From contig JAGVRJ010000015.1 in the NCBI GenBank assembly GCA_019059635.1, forward strand, positions 62,001 to 126,000: a DNA stretch of 64,000 nt, written 5' to 3'. Shown piece by piece: positions 13,244-23,781 of this stretch. Positions within the stretch are counted from its first letter, which is position 1; each line of letters opens with the position of its first letter. Source of the DNA: Proales similis. Its lineage: Eukaryota > Rotifera > Eurotatoria > Ploima > Proalidae. The notes beneath the pieces were generated by a model. That model was given only the letters and a program-made list of their open reading frames with translations, ran no database searches and had not been told where the DNA came from. The translations under genes were made by a program, and so were the position numbers.

Positions 13244-13784
13244 TATTCTCGACCAGGCTTGGATCTGTCTTATCGAATCTAAATATGAAATAATTTTACT
13301 TGCTCGCGCAAATGTGGACCCATCAAGAATGCCAGTGCCGGCTCGGCCCCTGGCTAACCCGGTTTTAACTTTTGATTCTTAATTTCTTGTGCGATTGAAT
13401 AATTGCTGCGGGTGATCCAATCCGGTGTTGCTATGGAAACACAACGTACTAATTAGCTTTACACACAAATTTAAACGAGTCAAATGGCTCTGAAAAGCTC
13501 CAAATTGGTGCCCCGGGAATTGAAAAAGATAACAAAAATCTAAACTGTTGACAACGGCCACTTTAAGACCCGACGCTGGAAACAACAACTGCCAGCTAAC
13601 TGACTCTGTTCCGTCAAATAATTCTCTTTATTTGTTTTCTCTTGACAAACAACGCCGCGAGTGGCAAACAGAACTCGAAATGTAGAAAACGTAGAATAAG
13701 AGGGGATACGGCGGCTGCTTAGGCAATAATAGAGAAACTCGCAGTCAAATTTAGAGTTTGAGGCTTTTTTATTGATTATTCGAT
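13244..13784. other. Intergenic: CCDC162-like 5' flank and AIMP2 3' end
   Basis: About 540 bp between the start of the CCDC162-like gene and the AIMP2 stop. The right edge holds the AIMP2 poly(A) signal (13768-13773, minus strand). The rest is presumably promoter and 5' UTR of the large gene. No supported open frame or RNA gene was seen. Confidence 0.5.
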
Positions 13785-14932
13785 CTAGATTCGACGCAGC
13801 AATTTTATAAGTGGCTGCGAGTCAAAATTGGCAGGAAGTGAAACAGCAGAGTTGACAAGCTGGCCTAGGTGAGCAATTATTGCATCCTCACCTTGGATAG
13901 AGGCGCCAAGTTGATTCAGCTGGAGACTGGCTGCTTGACATGGCTCCTCACAAACAAAAGTAAAACCAAAATCGTAGACACTTCGCGAGTCGTTCAGACT
14001 AAGCCTGAGACGGGAGAAAATTTGTCTCAGGATTTTAGATCGATCGATTGCCTTCTGATCCTGGCAGCTGTTGTGTGTGTAAATCGAATAGAAGCAGCGG
14101 AACTGACGCGCAATCAGATCCAGAAACGCAAAGAGCTTCAAGGGCAGCTGGTTGGGATTTATGTGAAACACCAAATCGTTGACGGCCGAGTTAACCTTAA
14201 AATGAGAAGAAATGTGTTAAAGAGTGGAGAAAGGGAGTACAAGACAAGCATACGATGCGCTTAGTTGTTGGCCACTCAATACCCTTGAATTCGTTTAGGT
14301 CGAACTCAAACTGAGGCTCTGTGTTTGAAGCTGATGCTTGATTTAAGTTCATTCGACTGAGCTGATCGGCAAGTGCCTGAAGACGACTGAATTGTGCCTC
14401 TTGTTCCTTTTGAATTACTGACAAAAGTCCATCAGCCGGCCTGGTAAGATGCTGATCAACACGGAGATGCGGTAGACTCAGATCTTCGCACAGCTCGTTT
14501 GACTTTGCCAAAAGGCGCTCAAGACGGCGCTGCTGTTTATCTTGCCATTTCGCAACTGAGTGCAGATCCTGTGATGGCGAGGAAAGCGTTAGATTGCGTA
14601 ACTTATTGATGCAGATTGGAATCAGGCCGAGGTGAAGCGAAGCTTTTCAGAATATTCAGAACAATGGAAAAAGAGTTGAGAGAAATCAAAAGAGAACTGG
14701 CAGCCATTTATCAAGATCTCAAGAGACTCGAAATGCTCAAGGGTCAGGGCACATTCTGCTCAGCCTCGAAGTACACCGTACCGGTTCACAATAAATTTGA
14801 CCCTCTGGACAATGAGCTAGGACCTACCTCGTCGGCATTCTGCTCGATTTTAAAGTAGTTGGGCATCTTGTACATGCAAGTGGGCATTTCGCCCATTTTC
14901 AGATCAGCGGCAATCGGTTTCATTCGGTACAT
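13785..14932 (-). CDS. AIMP2: AIMP2 (p38), multisynthetase-complex scaffold, lacking GST-C part
   Basis: Three exons, 14828-14932, 14254-14568 and 13785-14195, all phase 0, give 276 residues. The N-terminus carries the AIMP2 signature MPTCMYKMPN that docks lysyl-tRNA synthetase. A leucine-zipper-like segment follows (about residues 80-105, VIQKEQEAQFSRLQ). Then comes the thioredoxin-like/GST-N half with YSIYTHNS and FGFTFVCE, matching the family's THSS and GFTLIWK positions, ending in IQGEDAIIAHLGQ. In vertebrate AIMP2 (about 320 residues) a GST-C helical domain follows; here only about 25 residues remain before a TAG, and AATAAA (13768-13773) lies 11 bases after it. The first intron is unusually long (259 bp). 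AIMP2 holds together aminoacyl-tRNA synthetases in the cytosolic complex. It is head to head with NTF2. Confidence 0.85.
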
Positions 14933-15219
14933 TTCTGTTTCGATTCAAGCTATAAAGATGAATAAAATTGAATGGGCTTTGGTTGAATTTTGCTCGGTCT
15001 TGGGGAGGGTTGACTGCAAGTACATGGCCAATATGAGCGTGCAGGCAAGCAAGACCCCGGTCGTAGACTCGGGTAGAAGCAAACGCGATAGAACATTCGG
15101 CTCAAGACGTGTGTTCGTGCGTGTTCGCAACGAGCAGAATAGAATAAAGTGAAAAAAAAGCTATTCGTGTAGTAAAGCATCAATTAAGTTGAGTGCACAA
15201 GTGACTGCAGGCGCCGCGA
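14933..15219. promoter_or_regulatory. Shared AIMP2/NTF2 bidirectional promoter interval
   Basis: The start codons of AIMP2 (minus) and NTF2 (plus) are 287 bp apart, so both promoters and 5' UTRs must lie within or overlap this interval. No TATA-like element stands out at a convincing position. The function is inferred from gene orientation only. Confidence 0.5.
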
Positions 15220-15683
15220 ATGGAGAATCCACTGACTATCGAGCAAGCAAAGGAAATCGCCAATGCCTTTGTAAACACCTACTACCAGAACTTTGACAAT
15301 GGCGCCCGCGACAACCTGAGCAATCTTTACGTGCCCGACAATGAGACTTCCCAGCTCTGCTTCGAGGGAGCCATTATTCGAGGCCAAAAGGCCATTATGG
15401 ATAAGCTCAAGGTAGCGATCTTCAATCTGACTGTTCATTCAAAAATGCTTGTCTATCCGGCTAACTCGCGTAGGGTCTTACATTTCAAAAGGTAAATCGT
15501 CTCGTGACCGCCATCGACGCCGAGATCACTGTCGAACAGGGCATCCTCATAAATGTGATTGGCCAGCTTCAGACCGACAACGATCCACCACACTCGTTTA
15601 CTCAAACGTTCTATCTTCGATTCGCCAACGGCACCTGGTTCATTCTCAACGAATTTTTCCGTCTTCTCGTTCACAACATGTGA
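15220..15683 (+). CDS. NUTF2: Nuclear transport factor 2
   Basis: Two exons, 15220-15411 and 15474-15683, with a 62-bp intron, encode 133 residues, close to the usual 125-130. The N-terminal helix region reads AKEIANAFVNTYYQNFD, followed by LSNLYVPDNETS and the GQLQTDNDPPHSFTQTF strand typical of NTF2. It ends with FRLLVHNM, matching the FRLALHNFG end of the family. The intron position is confirmed because splicing restores GLTFQKVNRLVTAID. NTF2 carries RanGDP into the nucleus through FG nucleoporins. AATAAA at 15859-15864 gives a 3' UTR of about 190 bases. Confidence 0.93.
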
Positions 15684-15981
15684 GCTGCTTCGCTGATCAA
15701 CCCGTTTGATTACCACTCTCTTCTTGGTTTTAAATTACTTCAATCTTGCATCTTTCTGCTTTCTTGCTTGCCTCTCACGCTTTGAGTCTTTTTTCTATTT
15801 CGCTTCCTCTCTCCCTCTAGCTATCTCCTCTTAAGCTTCACCTTGCTCAGTCTACGTGAATAAATAAATATTCAGGCGGCTCATTCAAACTGCTGCTCTT
15901 TCTGAATTTGTCTTTGAGCGTTGCTTAAAGGTTAAAACAAAATTGGAGAGGAATCAGAGAAGAGTGCAGGCGAGTTTTTGT

Positions 15982-17833
15982 TTATTGCTGAGCCATGAGC
16001 CATTTGGACATGTAAGGACCATCTAACTCGTATCCGAGCTTTTTGTAATAATTTCGAGTTCCAACGCCCGAGATCACGCTTATTTTGGTCGACTCATGCT
16101 CTTCGCGAGCGATGCGTTCGGCCTCTTCCATGAGCAGAACCCCGAAACCTTGATGCTGAAACTTGCTCGGATCTTTGGCACTGACTGGCACCACACTGCC
16201 GTAGACGTGCAATTCACGCACTATTGAGGTCGGCTGAGGCTTAAGCTCTGGTCTGAACGTGTCCTCTGAACATTTTCTCAAGCGAAGCAGACCGATCAGA
16301 ATGTCTTGTTGCGGGTCCTCGTAAGAGAGAAACGTCTCCCAGCCGCCATTGGCCACATAGTCGCGTCTTATCAGCTCTATTTCGTAAGGGCGCACTTTGT
16401 TGTGAATCTCTTGAATGCCGACCTCGCGCGTTCTAACGTCACGGCACTCAAGGCCAAGTTCTTTCATTCTCGCCAATGCAAGCTCACGTAAATTGCCATG
16501 CTCCACTCCCGAGCTAACCAGTGGCATTGGTATATCACGCTGTACTCTATAAACTCGTGTCCATGGCGGGACCAGAGCAAGAATTTTGGCCACGATGTCA
16601 ACCAGAAGACTCGGAGGATAGCTTTTGTAACGGTTGGTTTTCCACAGCTCGTACAAGCCAGTTCCTTAAAATAGCAGAAAATAAACTGTTCAAGGAGAAA
16701 TTTGAATCTTGATCGAATACTTACCCCTTATAACCAAAGTCGGGTAGAGCTTCAAGCCATCAGATCGAAAAGCCGGATTTTCAAAATACTCAATAAATTG
16801 CTGAATGTCTCGTTCGATGTCAACATTAGGAAGGTTGGGCATCATGTGAGCAACCACTTTGAATCCAGCGTCCTTGGCCATTTGGAATGACTCGCACACT
16901 GCACGAACAGTATGGCCCCGGTTCGTGTCTCGGGCAACATCTTCGTAAACAGACTGAACTCCGATTTCGAGTCTTGTGCAACCATAAGAAAGCATGTCAC
17001 TCAAATGCTTCTTCAGGCAGTAGTCAGGACGAGTCTCGATTGTTATTCCGATGCATTTGGTCTTGCTTTTCTCAGAGTACTTGACCGCTTCTGCCACGCT
17101 TGTGCTTGTGTGGCCGGACAGGGCGTCGTGAAGATTACGAATGAAGTAGTCTCTGTAATCATCAGACAAACACATGAATGTGCCACCCATAATAATGAAT
17201 TCAACTTTGTCAACACTGTGCCCCAGCTGCTTGAGCTGCTCAAGCCTATGCTTGGTCTGAAGGTAAGGATTGTATCGAGCTCTGATTGCTCTCATCGACG
17301 TCGGCTCGTAGCCAGTGTATGATTGAGTCGAATACTCAAAATCTGAGTCTGGTCCTCCTGGGCAATAAACGCAAATATTACCTGTCATTGCAATATGAGG
17401 GCATCTATGAGGCTTGCACATGACGGCTACCACTGCAATCTTGGATTGGGCTGCAAATTATCCATCGACAAGGACACATGGAAGGAAAAAAAATCTTACG
17501 CCACTCGCAGTTCGAACAGGCTTGGCACGAAGCTTAGTAAGAAGAAGCTTTTTGTACTGGATAGGAACGGCCGAGATGATATCGGTGAGACGAGGCTGAA
17601 TAGCCAGTCCATATTTGGCGCTCGCTCTGCACTTAATTTTGTTCAGATCGCAGGTTTCGTTGCGTTGGTGAGCATCGATCAACTCTTTAATGATCTCGGC
17701 CACCGTTTTGACCATTAACTCATGGGTAGAGTACTGGGCCAGATCTTCGAATCCTTGAGTGTTATTGAGCACATATGAGAGAGATAAAAACTAGTTCACC
17801 TCCGTTTCGATTCTTGTTCTTTCCCTTAACCAT
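15982..17833 (-). CDS. ELP3: Elongator catalytic subunit ELP3
   Basis: Four exons. A 34-nt first exon (17800-17833) encodes [11 protein letters not shown]; exon 2 is about 17500-17754; exon 3 (about 16733-17436) carries the radical-SAM part; exon 4 (15982-16680) carries the acetyltransferase part. The cluster motif is [19 protein letters not shown] (CX9CX2C). Conserved segments include [15 protein letters not shown] and [10 protein letters not shown]. The GNAT-like C-terminus has [18 protein letters not shown] for acetyl-CoA binding and [16 protein letters not shown]3 makes the cm5U-type modification of wobble uridine in tRNA within the Elongator complex. An apparent GTG start at 17772 is internal; the ATG in the first exon gives a natural N-terminus with a clean GGA codon across the splice. 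The catalytic residues appear intact. Confidence 0.96.
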
Positions 17834-17970
17834 CTTTGTCGAAATTCAACAATCCTAAGTTTTTATTCTGCTAAAAAATGCGACTTGTTGCGAAGCAAAG
17901 TTTCATTTTGTACTTGTCGCGGTCGGCGGCAGACATATCAAAAATGCAAACATTAAATGCGAGCTTTCGA

Positions 17971-17977
17971 GTCTCTA

Positions 17978-18027
<50 letters not shown>

Positions 18028-18044
18028 GAATCCACCTAGGGACG
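17971..18044 (+). tRNA. tRNA-Asn (GTT), copy 1
   Basis: 74-base tRNA with a GTCTCTA/TAGGGAC acceptor stem (one T-G pair), box A TGGCGCAATCGG, anticodon stem TTCGG/CCGAA with loop CTGTTAA (anticodon GTT), box B GGTTCGAATCC, and discriminator G. No intron. A T-run just downstream (about 18050-18055) is the Pol III terminator. Identical to the two copies that follow. Confidence 0.97.
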
Positions 18045-18340
18045 ATTATTTTTTCATGACTCAAGCTTTTCACGGTTTAAGTCGCCCCCTATCCTGGCAC
18101 AACCTTTAACTAATATTTTTTCTGAAAATTTATCTTTTCTCAGAGTAATTATTCAAGATCTTAATAATAAATTCAATTGAATTTGGTAAAATTCAGAGAT
18201 GTATTCAAGCTGCTAAAAATCTACGCTGAGGTTAAGTTTTTTGACTTCCGAAATTGAAAATTTTGAAAATTTTTGGCTCGAAATTTCTAGTGATTGATGG
18301 TGGCTCATTCATAAAGGATTACAATGCTCCCCGCCGACAG

Positions 18341-18347
18341 GTCTCTA

Positions 18348-18397
<50 letters not shown>

Positions 18398-18414
18398 GAA
18401 TCCACCTAGGGACG
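18341..18414 (+). tRNA. tRNA-Asn (GTT), copy 2
   Basis: Identical in all 74 positions to the copy at 17971 and on the same strand. A run of six T starts at about 18416 as Pol III terminator. The flanks do not resemble those of the other copies. Confidence 0.97.
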
Positions 18415-18583
18415 AGTTTTTTGCTGATTTTTGGGACGCGAATTCTCTTCTTAACTTCGGTCGGCAATTTTTTTAAACCGCGATTTGTATAATTTATTTC
18501 GTGTCTTGGCTAAGAAAGTATCGTTTCTGGATGGATTGATCAAACTCTTGAATCAGTTCATCAATATCGCCTTGGTCCTTCAA

Positions 18584-18590
18584 GTCTCTA

Positions 18591-18640
<50 letters not shown>

Positions 18641-18657
18641 GAATCCACCTAGGGACG
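18584..18657 (+). tRNA. tRNA-Asn (GTT), copy 3
   Basis: Third identical copy on the same strand, 169 bases after copy 2. A T-run terminator occurs at about 18666-18670. The intervals between the copies are AT-rich and unrelated. Confidence 0.97.
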
Positions 18658-18896
18658 ATAATTTGTTTTTGATTTTATCAACTAGAGTCTAATGTTTACC
18701 CGTGTCAAGTTGTCATAAATGTGAATTTCAGCTAACCCCGATAGATTCTAATTTGAATAACGCATCTTAATCGAGCTTTCTTTTAACTGCTTTCGGTATT
18801 GTCTAGCAACAAGATTAGTGTCATAAACTAGAAATAAATTACATACTCATGCCGGTGTAAGCGTCATTTGAATCGTTTCAACCAGAGATAAGAAAT

Positions 18897-20120
18897 ATGA
18901 AAAGTACTGAGGCATCTGACGAAAATCAAAGATGCTTCACGCTGCAAATTGATCAAATCAGCGCTCTCAAGCTGCATGAATATTCAAGTTTGAGTAGATT
19001 AGATTTATCCGGGAACGGATTATATCAACTACCCCATCATTTATTCGATGGAACACCACAGTTAGAGCATCTGAATCTTTCTGCAAATAAATTAAAGCGA
19101 CTTGACGAATTGGGCGCGCTTGTTAAATTGGCCAAGCTTAAAAGTCTCAACTTGAGCGGAAACTGTATCGAAATATTACCACAAAATGCTTTCTGCTCAC
19201 TGTCTTGTCTCCAACTACTTGATTTATCTGACAACAATTTAAAGCTTTTAACACGAGGTTGCTTCAACGGCTTGAGTTCGATCAAGATATTAGATCTATC
19301 GAATAACAGAATTAGCTCAATTCATTTTCCGAAGCTATCAGGAATGCCAGGGCTCGAGGAACTCAACTTAAACTCGAATCAAATCGAATATTTGGGAAAG
19401 CAAACGTTTGATCAAGTACCTAAGCTGCGTGGACTGTACTTGAAATCGAATCATCTGAGCTGTCTATTTGACGAGTCATTTGGCCAGCTGATAGATCTAG
19501 TGATGCTCGATTTATCTTCGAATCAAATCAGTTTTCTTAATACTCGGGCTTTTTGTCTTCTCTCAAATCTGCACATACTCGATTTATCTTCGAACCGAAT
19601 GCGCTCGTTTTCAACCGTTTTTCTTCAGCCCCTTTGTTCACTCAAGTCTCTTCGATTGGCGAATAATCTATTTCGATCTTTCGCAATTGCCTCGGCTTCT
19701 GACATACCAAGTCTTTGCCATCTGGATTTGAGAATGAATCAAATAGAAAGGATCGAGGCAGAGTCATTTCCCTCGAGCCCTTTTCTTAATGAACTTCTAC
19801 TGTCAGGGAATCGTATTGGATGCATAGAACCTGGGGCATTTCCAACCGGTTCTCATCTAAGAGTGATCGATTTGAGCTTTAACCGTCTAAAGCAATTGGA
19901 TTCGAGTACTTTTATCCATTTGAAGAGTCTAAGTTATTTAAAACTCGCCAACAACATCCTCACAGAATTTGACTACAAATCGCTTGAGCCCAACGAGGTG
20001 GTGTTGATCGCGAATGAACAAGACAACTCAAGAAAGCTAGAAAAAGAAGAAAAGAAAGTTATTGATTTATCTGGCAATCCGATGGCCAAGTTTGTTCTTA
20101 GTAAATTGATCCTGGTCTAA
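18897..20120 (+). CDS. Leucine-rich-repeat protein, 407 residues
   Basis: A single exon starting at the ATG at 18897 encodes about fourteen LRRs of 23-24 residues (for example LDLSSNQISFL and LDLSSNRMRSF) from near the N-terminus to the end. The last repeat is followed by only a few residues (AKFVLSKLILV). There is no signal peptide, LRR N-cap cysteines, membrane segment or GPI signal, so it would be cytosolic unless an upstream exon was missed. LRR arrays bind proteins; nothing shows the partner. It resembles the LRR gene at the window start in style (no caps, LDLS-rich), but repeat-level similarity is expected for any LRR pair. Confidence 0.8.
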   Translation: MKSTEASDENQRCFTLQIDQISALKLHEYSSLSRLDLSGNGLYQLPHHLFDGTPQLEHLNLSANKLKRLDELGALVKLAKLKSLNLSGNCIEILPQNAFCSLSCLQLLDLSDNNLKLLTRGCFNGLSSIKILDLSNNRISSIHFPKLSGMPGLEELNLNSNQIEYLGKQTFDQVPKLRGLYLKSNHLSCLFDESFGQLIDLVMLDLSSNQISFLNTRAFCLLSNLHILDLSSNRMRSFSTVFLQPLCSLKSLRLANNLFRSFAIASASDIPSLCHLDLRMNQIERIEAESFPSSPFLNELLLSGNRIGCIEPGAFPTGSHLRVIDLSFNRLKQLDSSTFIHLKSLSYLKLANNILTEFDYKSLEPNEVVLIANEQDNSRKLEKEEKKVIDLSGNPMAKFVLSKLILV

Positions 20121-20217
20121 ATCTGTTTCGTTTATCGAATTAAGGTCATATTTGAATTTTTTTTATGAAATAATTTATTTTAAAAAAACTTTGAGGCCAA
20201 GTTCATTTAGTTGGAAC

Positions 20218-21537
20218 TTAGACAAAATGGGGAGGACTGCCATTGCGGTTTAGACTAGAATTGATGTGGGCAAAGTCGAATCTAGATTTCACCGAGCTTT
20301 GCTTTCTGCTCGAGACGGAAATGGTACAGGGAACACGCGACGAGCGTCTTAATGAATTGGTAGACTCAATTTCGCTAAAGGTCAAATTTGGTTCGTCTAT
20401 TGATTGGCATCGAAGAGCGCGAATCAGACCGCGCTTGTATGCCGTGTTCGTTCGAGCGTATATCAACGGATTAATCCAAGTTCTTGAAACAGCTAAAAAG
20501 TGACAAAACAAAAACACAAGGCCGAAATGTTTCTCCAGTACAATTGACGCATCGTAAAATCGATAAAGATTCAAAAAATGCATTGGCGTCCAAAAGAGCA
20601 GAAAAGTGAAGACCATAGCCGAGCACATTTTGATGAGCTTAAAATTAACACAATTATTAATTTAGGACGTTAAAAAGGTAGAGTGTCGCCGGTTTACCTT
20701 CCTCTTTGATTTACTTATCATTTCGTCTCGGTTCATAATGAATTCGCCGGGCGCCCTTCGCCTGTGCAATTTCAGACCAATACGGATGTAGCAGTAGGAA
20801 AGGAATACAAGCGGGAGAAAATACTGAAGGACCAGCAAGAAGATGTTGTAAAGCTGGCTAAAATGTTCAATCGACTCAGGCCACTGTTCAATGCACTGGG
20901 GTCCAGATAAGCCTTCTAGCTTGTAGAGCTTTGTGAATAAGAGAATCGGAAGAGAAGAGAGTGCGCTGAGGGCCCAGATGAGAGCAACCAGAATTTTATT
21001 GATTGAAACGCTCAGTCTGAGTCCGAATGGATGCATGAGGGTCAAATACTTGTCCAAGGTGATTAGCACGAGGATGTAAACCGTAGAGGTGACTACCGCC
21101 GTTTGAGCAAAATTGATTAAAACGCAAGATATAGCGTTGAGAGGCCAGTACTGAACCAGGTAGGCGGCCACATAGGTCGATGGTATGCAGAGAAGAGAGA
21201 AAGCCATGTCGGCAACGGCCAAGTTCACAATGAAAAAGTTGCTCATTCTGGCGCTCATTTGGCTCTGATAAGTCTGATTGACACGCACTGAACGCCGGCG
21301 ACTGATTGCCACGAATATAACGAGTGTATTGCCGAGCAAGGAAAGAACAAACACCGGCACGTAAAGGGCAGAGGCCAGTGCCTTCAAGTACACAGGCACA
21401 CGGCCATCCTCCAAATAGCTTTCATTTCCCATGTCAGAATGGAAATCTGACAAATTAAACAAAAGACTATCTAAAAAGAAGACAGCAGCCGTTATAAATG
21501 TCAACGCGAACGAGTAGCGATTGTAAATCTCATTCAT
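20218..21537 (-). CDS. Rhodopsin-family (class A) GPCR, neuropeptide-receptor type
   Basis: Two exons, 20698-21537 and 20218-20637, with a 60-bp phase-0 intron encode 419 residues. The N-terminal segment has an NES glycosylation site, followed by seven membrane segments. Key positions: GNTLV in TM1, NLAVAD in TM2, a Cys before TM3 (ISCVL) that can pair with QCIEQW in extracellular loop 2, DKY in place of DRY at the end of TM3, FWTP in TM6, and NPLIY in TM7. The CxExW pattern in loop 2 and the LTLMHP stretch after DKY are usual in peptide receptors of the NPY/tachykinin/luqin-like group, but I cannot assign a ligand. The tail is Ser/Arg-rich with likely phosphorylation sites. AATAAA (minus) is at 20174-20179. 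Confidence 0.9.
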
Positions 21538-23781
21538 ACAAAATTGAGACCATTATGTCTGCCTGGCCTGTCAGACTGCCAAGGCGAGGTCTTGCGGAAC
21601 GAGAGTGTACTGCTTAAACTCTATATATTGAGTAATAGCAATCAGCTTGACTGAGCTGCATGCTTGTTTCAATTAGAAAAGTGGCTCGACATGCCTTCTT
21701 GTTTTGCTGAATAGAAATAATCTAGCGAGAAATGATTCGCACGAATGGTCGAATCCGGCCAACTGTCGAATGGAAAATACATTAGTCCTTTTGAATTCAT
21801 TTGAGAGGAAGAGCCATGAGGCCAGGCGCCTCATTATTTCTCTTGCTCTGTCGCAGAAGACTATCAAGCTAAGCTATTTAGTATATTCATGCTGAATATG
21901 CATGTAATAAGGAAATTAGCCAAAACTGGCTTCAAATATGTTGACTGGATGGCAAGAGAACGGCAACCAACAGGCTGTTTCCCTTTTTCCTGATGCTACC
22001 CACTAAAATATTTCGCGCGATTAATTCCAAGAAAAATGTAATGAACAAAATTTGCTGCGTTGTAAGACAGTGAATGAAAAAAAAAGAGGAATGAAAAAAA
22101 AAAACAATCGATAATACAGAGGCTGTCGATGAAACTTTTTGAAATATTAGAAAAAATTGATTTTTCTCTTGAGAAGTCGAGAAATTTAATATTTGCTTGG
22201 AATGTACATGATCGAGTTAATAATGCGCGTTGAAAATTGTTTTTTAGACACATTTGCTTGAATGGAATGAAAGAGACTCGAGCCTGTTTTGATACAATTC
22301 AAAAGATGCTGTGGGCGATGATGGTTTGATTAGAATGAAAATCATCATCTTTCTTGTAAAACAAGCCGACCGAACCCAATCCTGGGTGAAGAGAAGCTTC
22401 ACGGCGTCAACAGCTGTGTTAATTCTTAAACATTAGCTCCGAGAAAAATGAGATAAAAAATCTGAGAATCGAAAACCACCCAAGCCCATGAGGCACTGAA
22501 AATTTTAGAACCAATCGAACATAATCGGTTGCTGAAAAGCCAAAACCGCCCACGAAAGAGATCAAAAATCTTAATCAAATAGAAGATGAGCATGCTAATG
22601 GGAGAAGACTATTGTGCTTTTTGGCTAAAAAAAATATAATTTTGCAATTGGGAGTAGAAACTAGGAGCGCAATCTCAACTTACTCTGTGACCTTTCTATG
22701 TAATTCAAGGCAAACTTAAATTTAGCTGACTGCGAGTACCATATATCGGTTTAATGATTCAATTAGTGAATGAGAAGGTTCAAAAATAATGAGCTCTAGC
22801 TGGTTTAAAATAAGCCGAATTATAAACATCAAGCTGGTTCGTGTAGTGCAGATTTGGAGATGATTTTCGATTTGGTCTGATTGATTAAGTGATTAAGGCG
22901 CCTAACTTAAATTATGGCTAAGCGATACTTTTAAGGAGGAAGAGCTCTGGATAAATGTCATGAACTATCTATAATTGAGATCGATAAACAATTCGGATTT
23001 GTTATTCTCGCGCTAATTTCAATGAATTTAAGTAAATTTTTCACAAAAAAACAATCGAACCGTATCGATATCAAAAGTAAATAGAGAATAATTTTAAATT
23101 ATTGAAAGAATGGCCTTTGTATGGGAAATTCCGATTCGGAATACGGTCTTTACGCCTGTTTTCATACTAATTATCTTGTGTAATCGGCCCAAATGGCAAA
23201 TAAAAAGACAGGCTGAACAAAGTTGCAAAACGCTCTGTCTGGGCTGTGAGAAATTGTATGAGAATCACAGCCTGGATGGCATTTCTAGTCTAATATGTGA
23301 ATGAAGCCGGCAAGATATAATATCACATCATGCAAGTTTAAAATCGCACTCGTATATTGATTTTCGCATTCGAAGATGCTATTTCCCCTTCACGCCACCA
23401 TATCCACTTATGCATGAGGAGAGCAAATTAAAACATGTGGCTGCTTTTTCTAAGGCAGCATTAGAGGACATTTTTCGATTAGGCTAAGGGCCTCATTTTG
23501 GTTAAGCATACTTCAGTGCCTAAAGGTTAAAAAAAGCAGAAATAAAGCGACCTTGACCAGCAAGCTGTTTAAGCTGAACTGAAAATGAGTTGTGATTTAG
23601 ATAGATTGGCAATATCTGATAAATTCGATTGCTCTTAGATTTTAGTGATGTGATTATGAAGAAGGAAAGCAGCTCGTTTGGACGACGATCACCGGCTCAA
23701 TTGACGTAAGCCGATGAACTGAAATGATCTGAGCGGTTTCGAAAAAGACAGATTGCCAGACGTTGTTTTCAGATTTATTGA
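21538..23781. other. Long AT-rich intergenic region, no gene seen
   Basis: About 2.2 kb, the longest stretch here without a supported gene. Both strands are dense with stop codons, and no frame over 85 codons shows a domain. The part next to 21538 is the GPCR promoter and 5' UTR. A 64-codon frame at 23110-23304 begins with a hydrophobic segment (see findings). No tRNA or repeat array was recognised. Confidence 0.5.
23774..23779 (-). terminator. MPP10 poly(A) signal two bases after the stop
   Basis: AATAAA on the minus strand, separated by two bases from the TAA at 23782-23784. Confidence 0.75.

Noticed and set aside
17458-17772. GTG-initiated start for ELP3 at 17772
   Set aside because: An upstream 34-nt exon with an ATG at 17833 splices in phase and gives a proper N-terminus.
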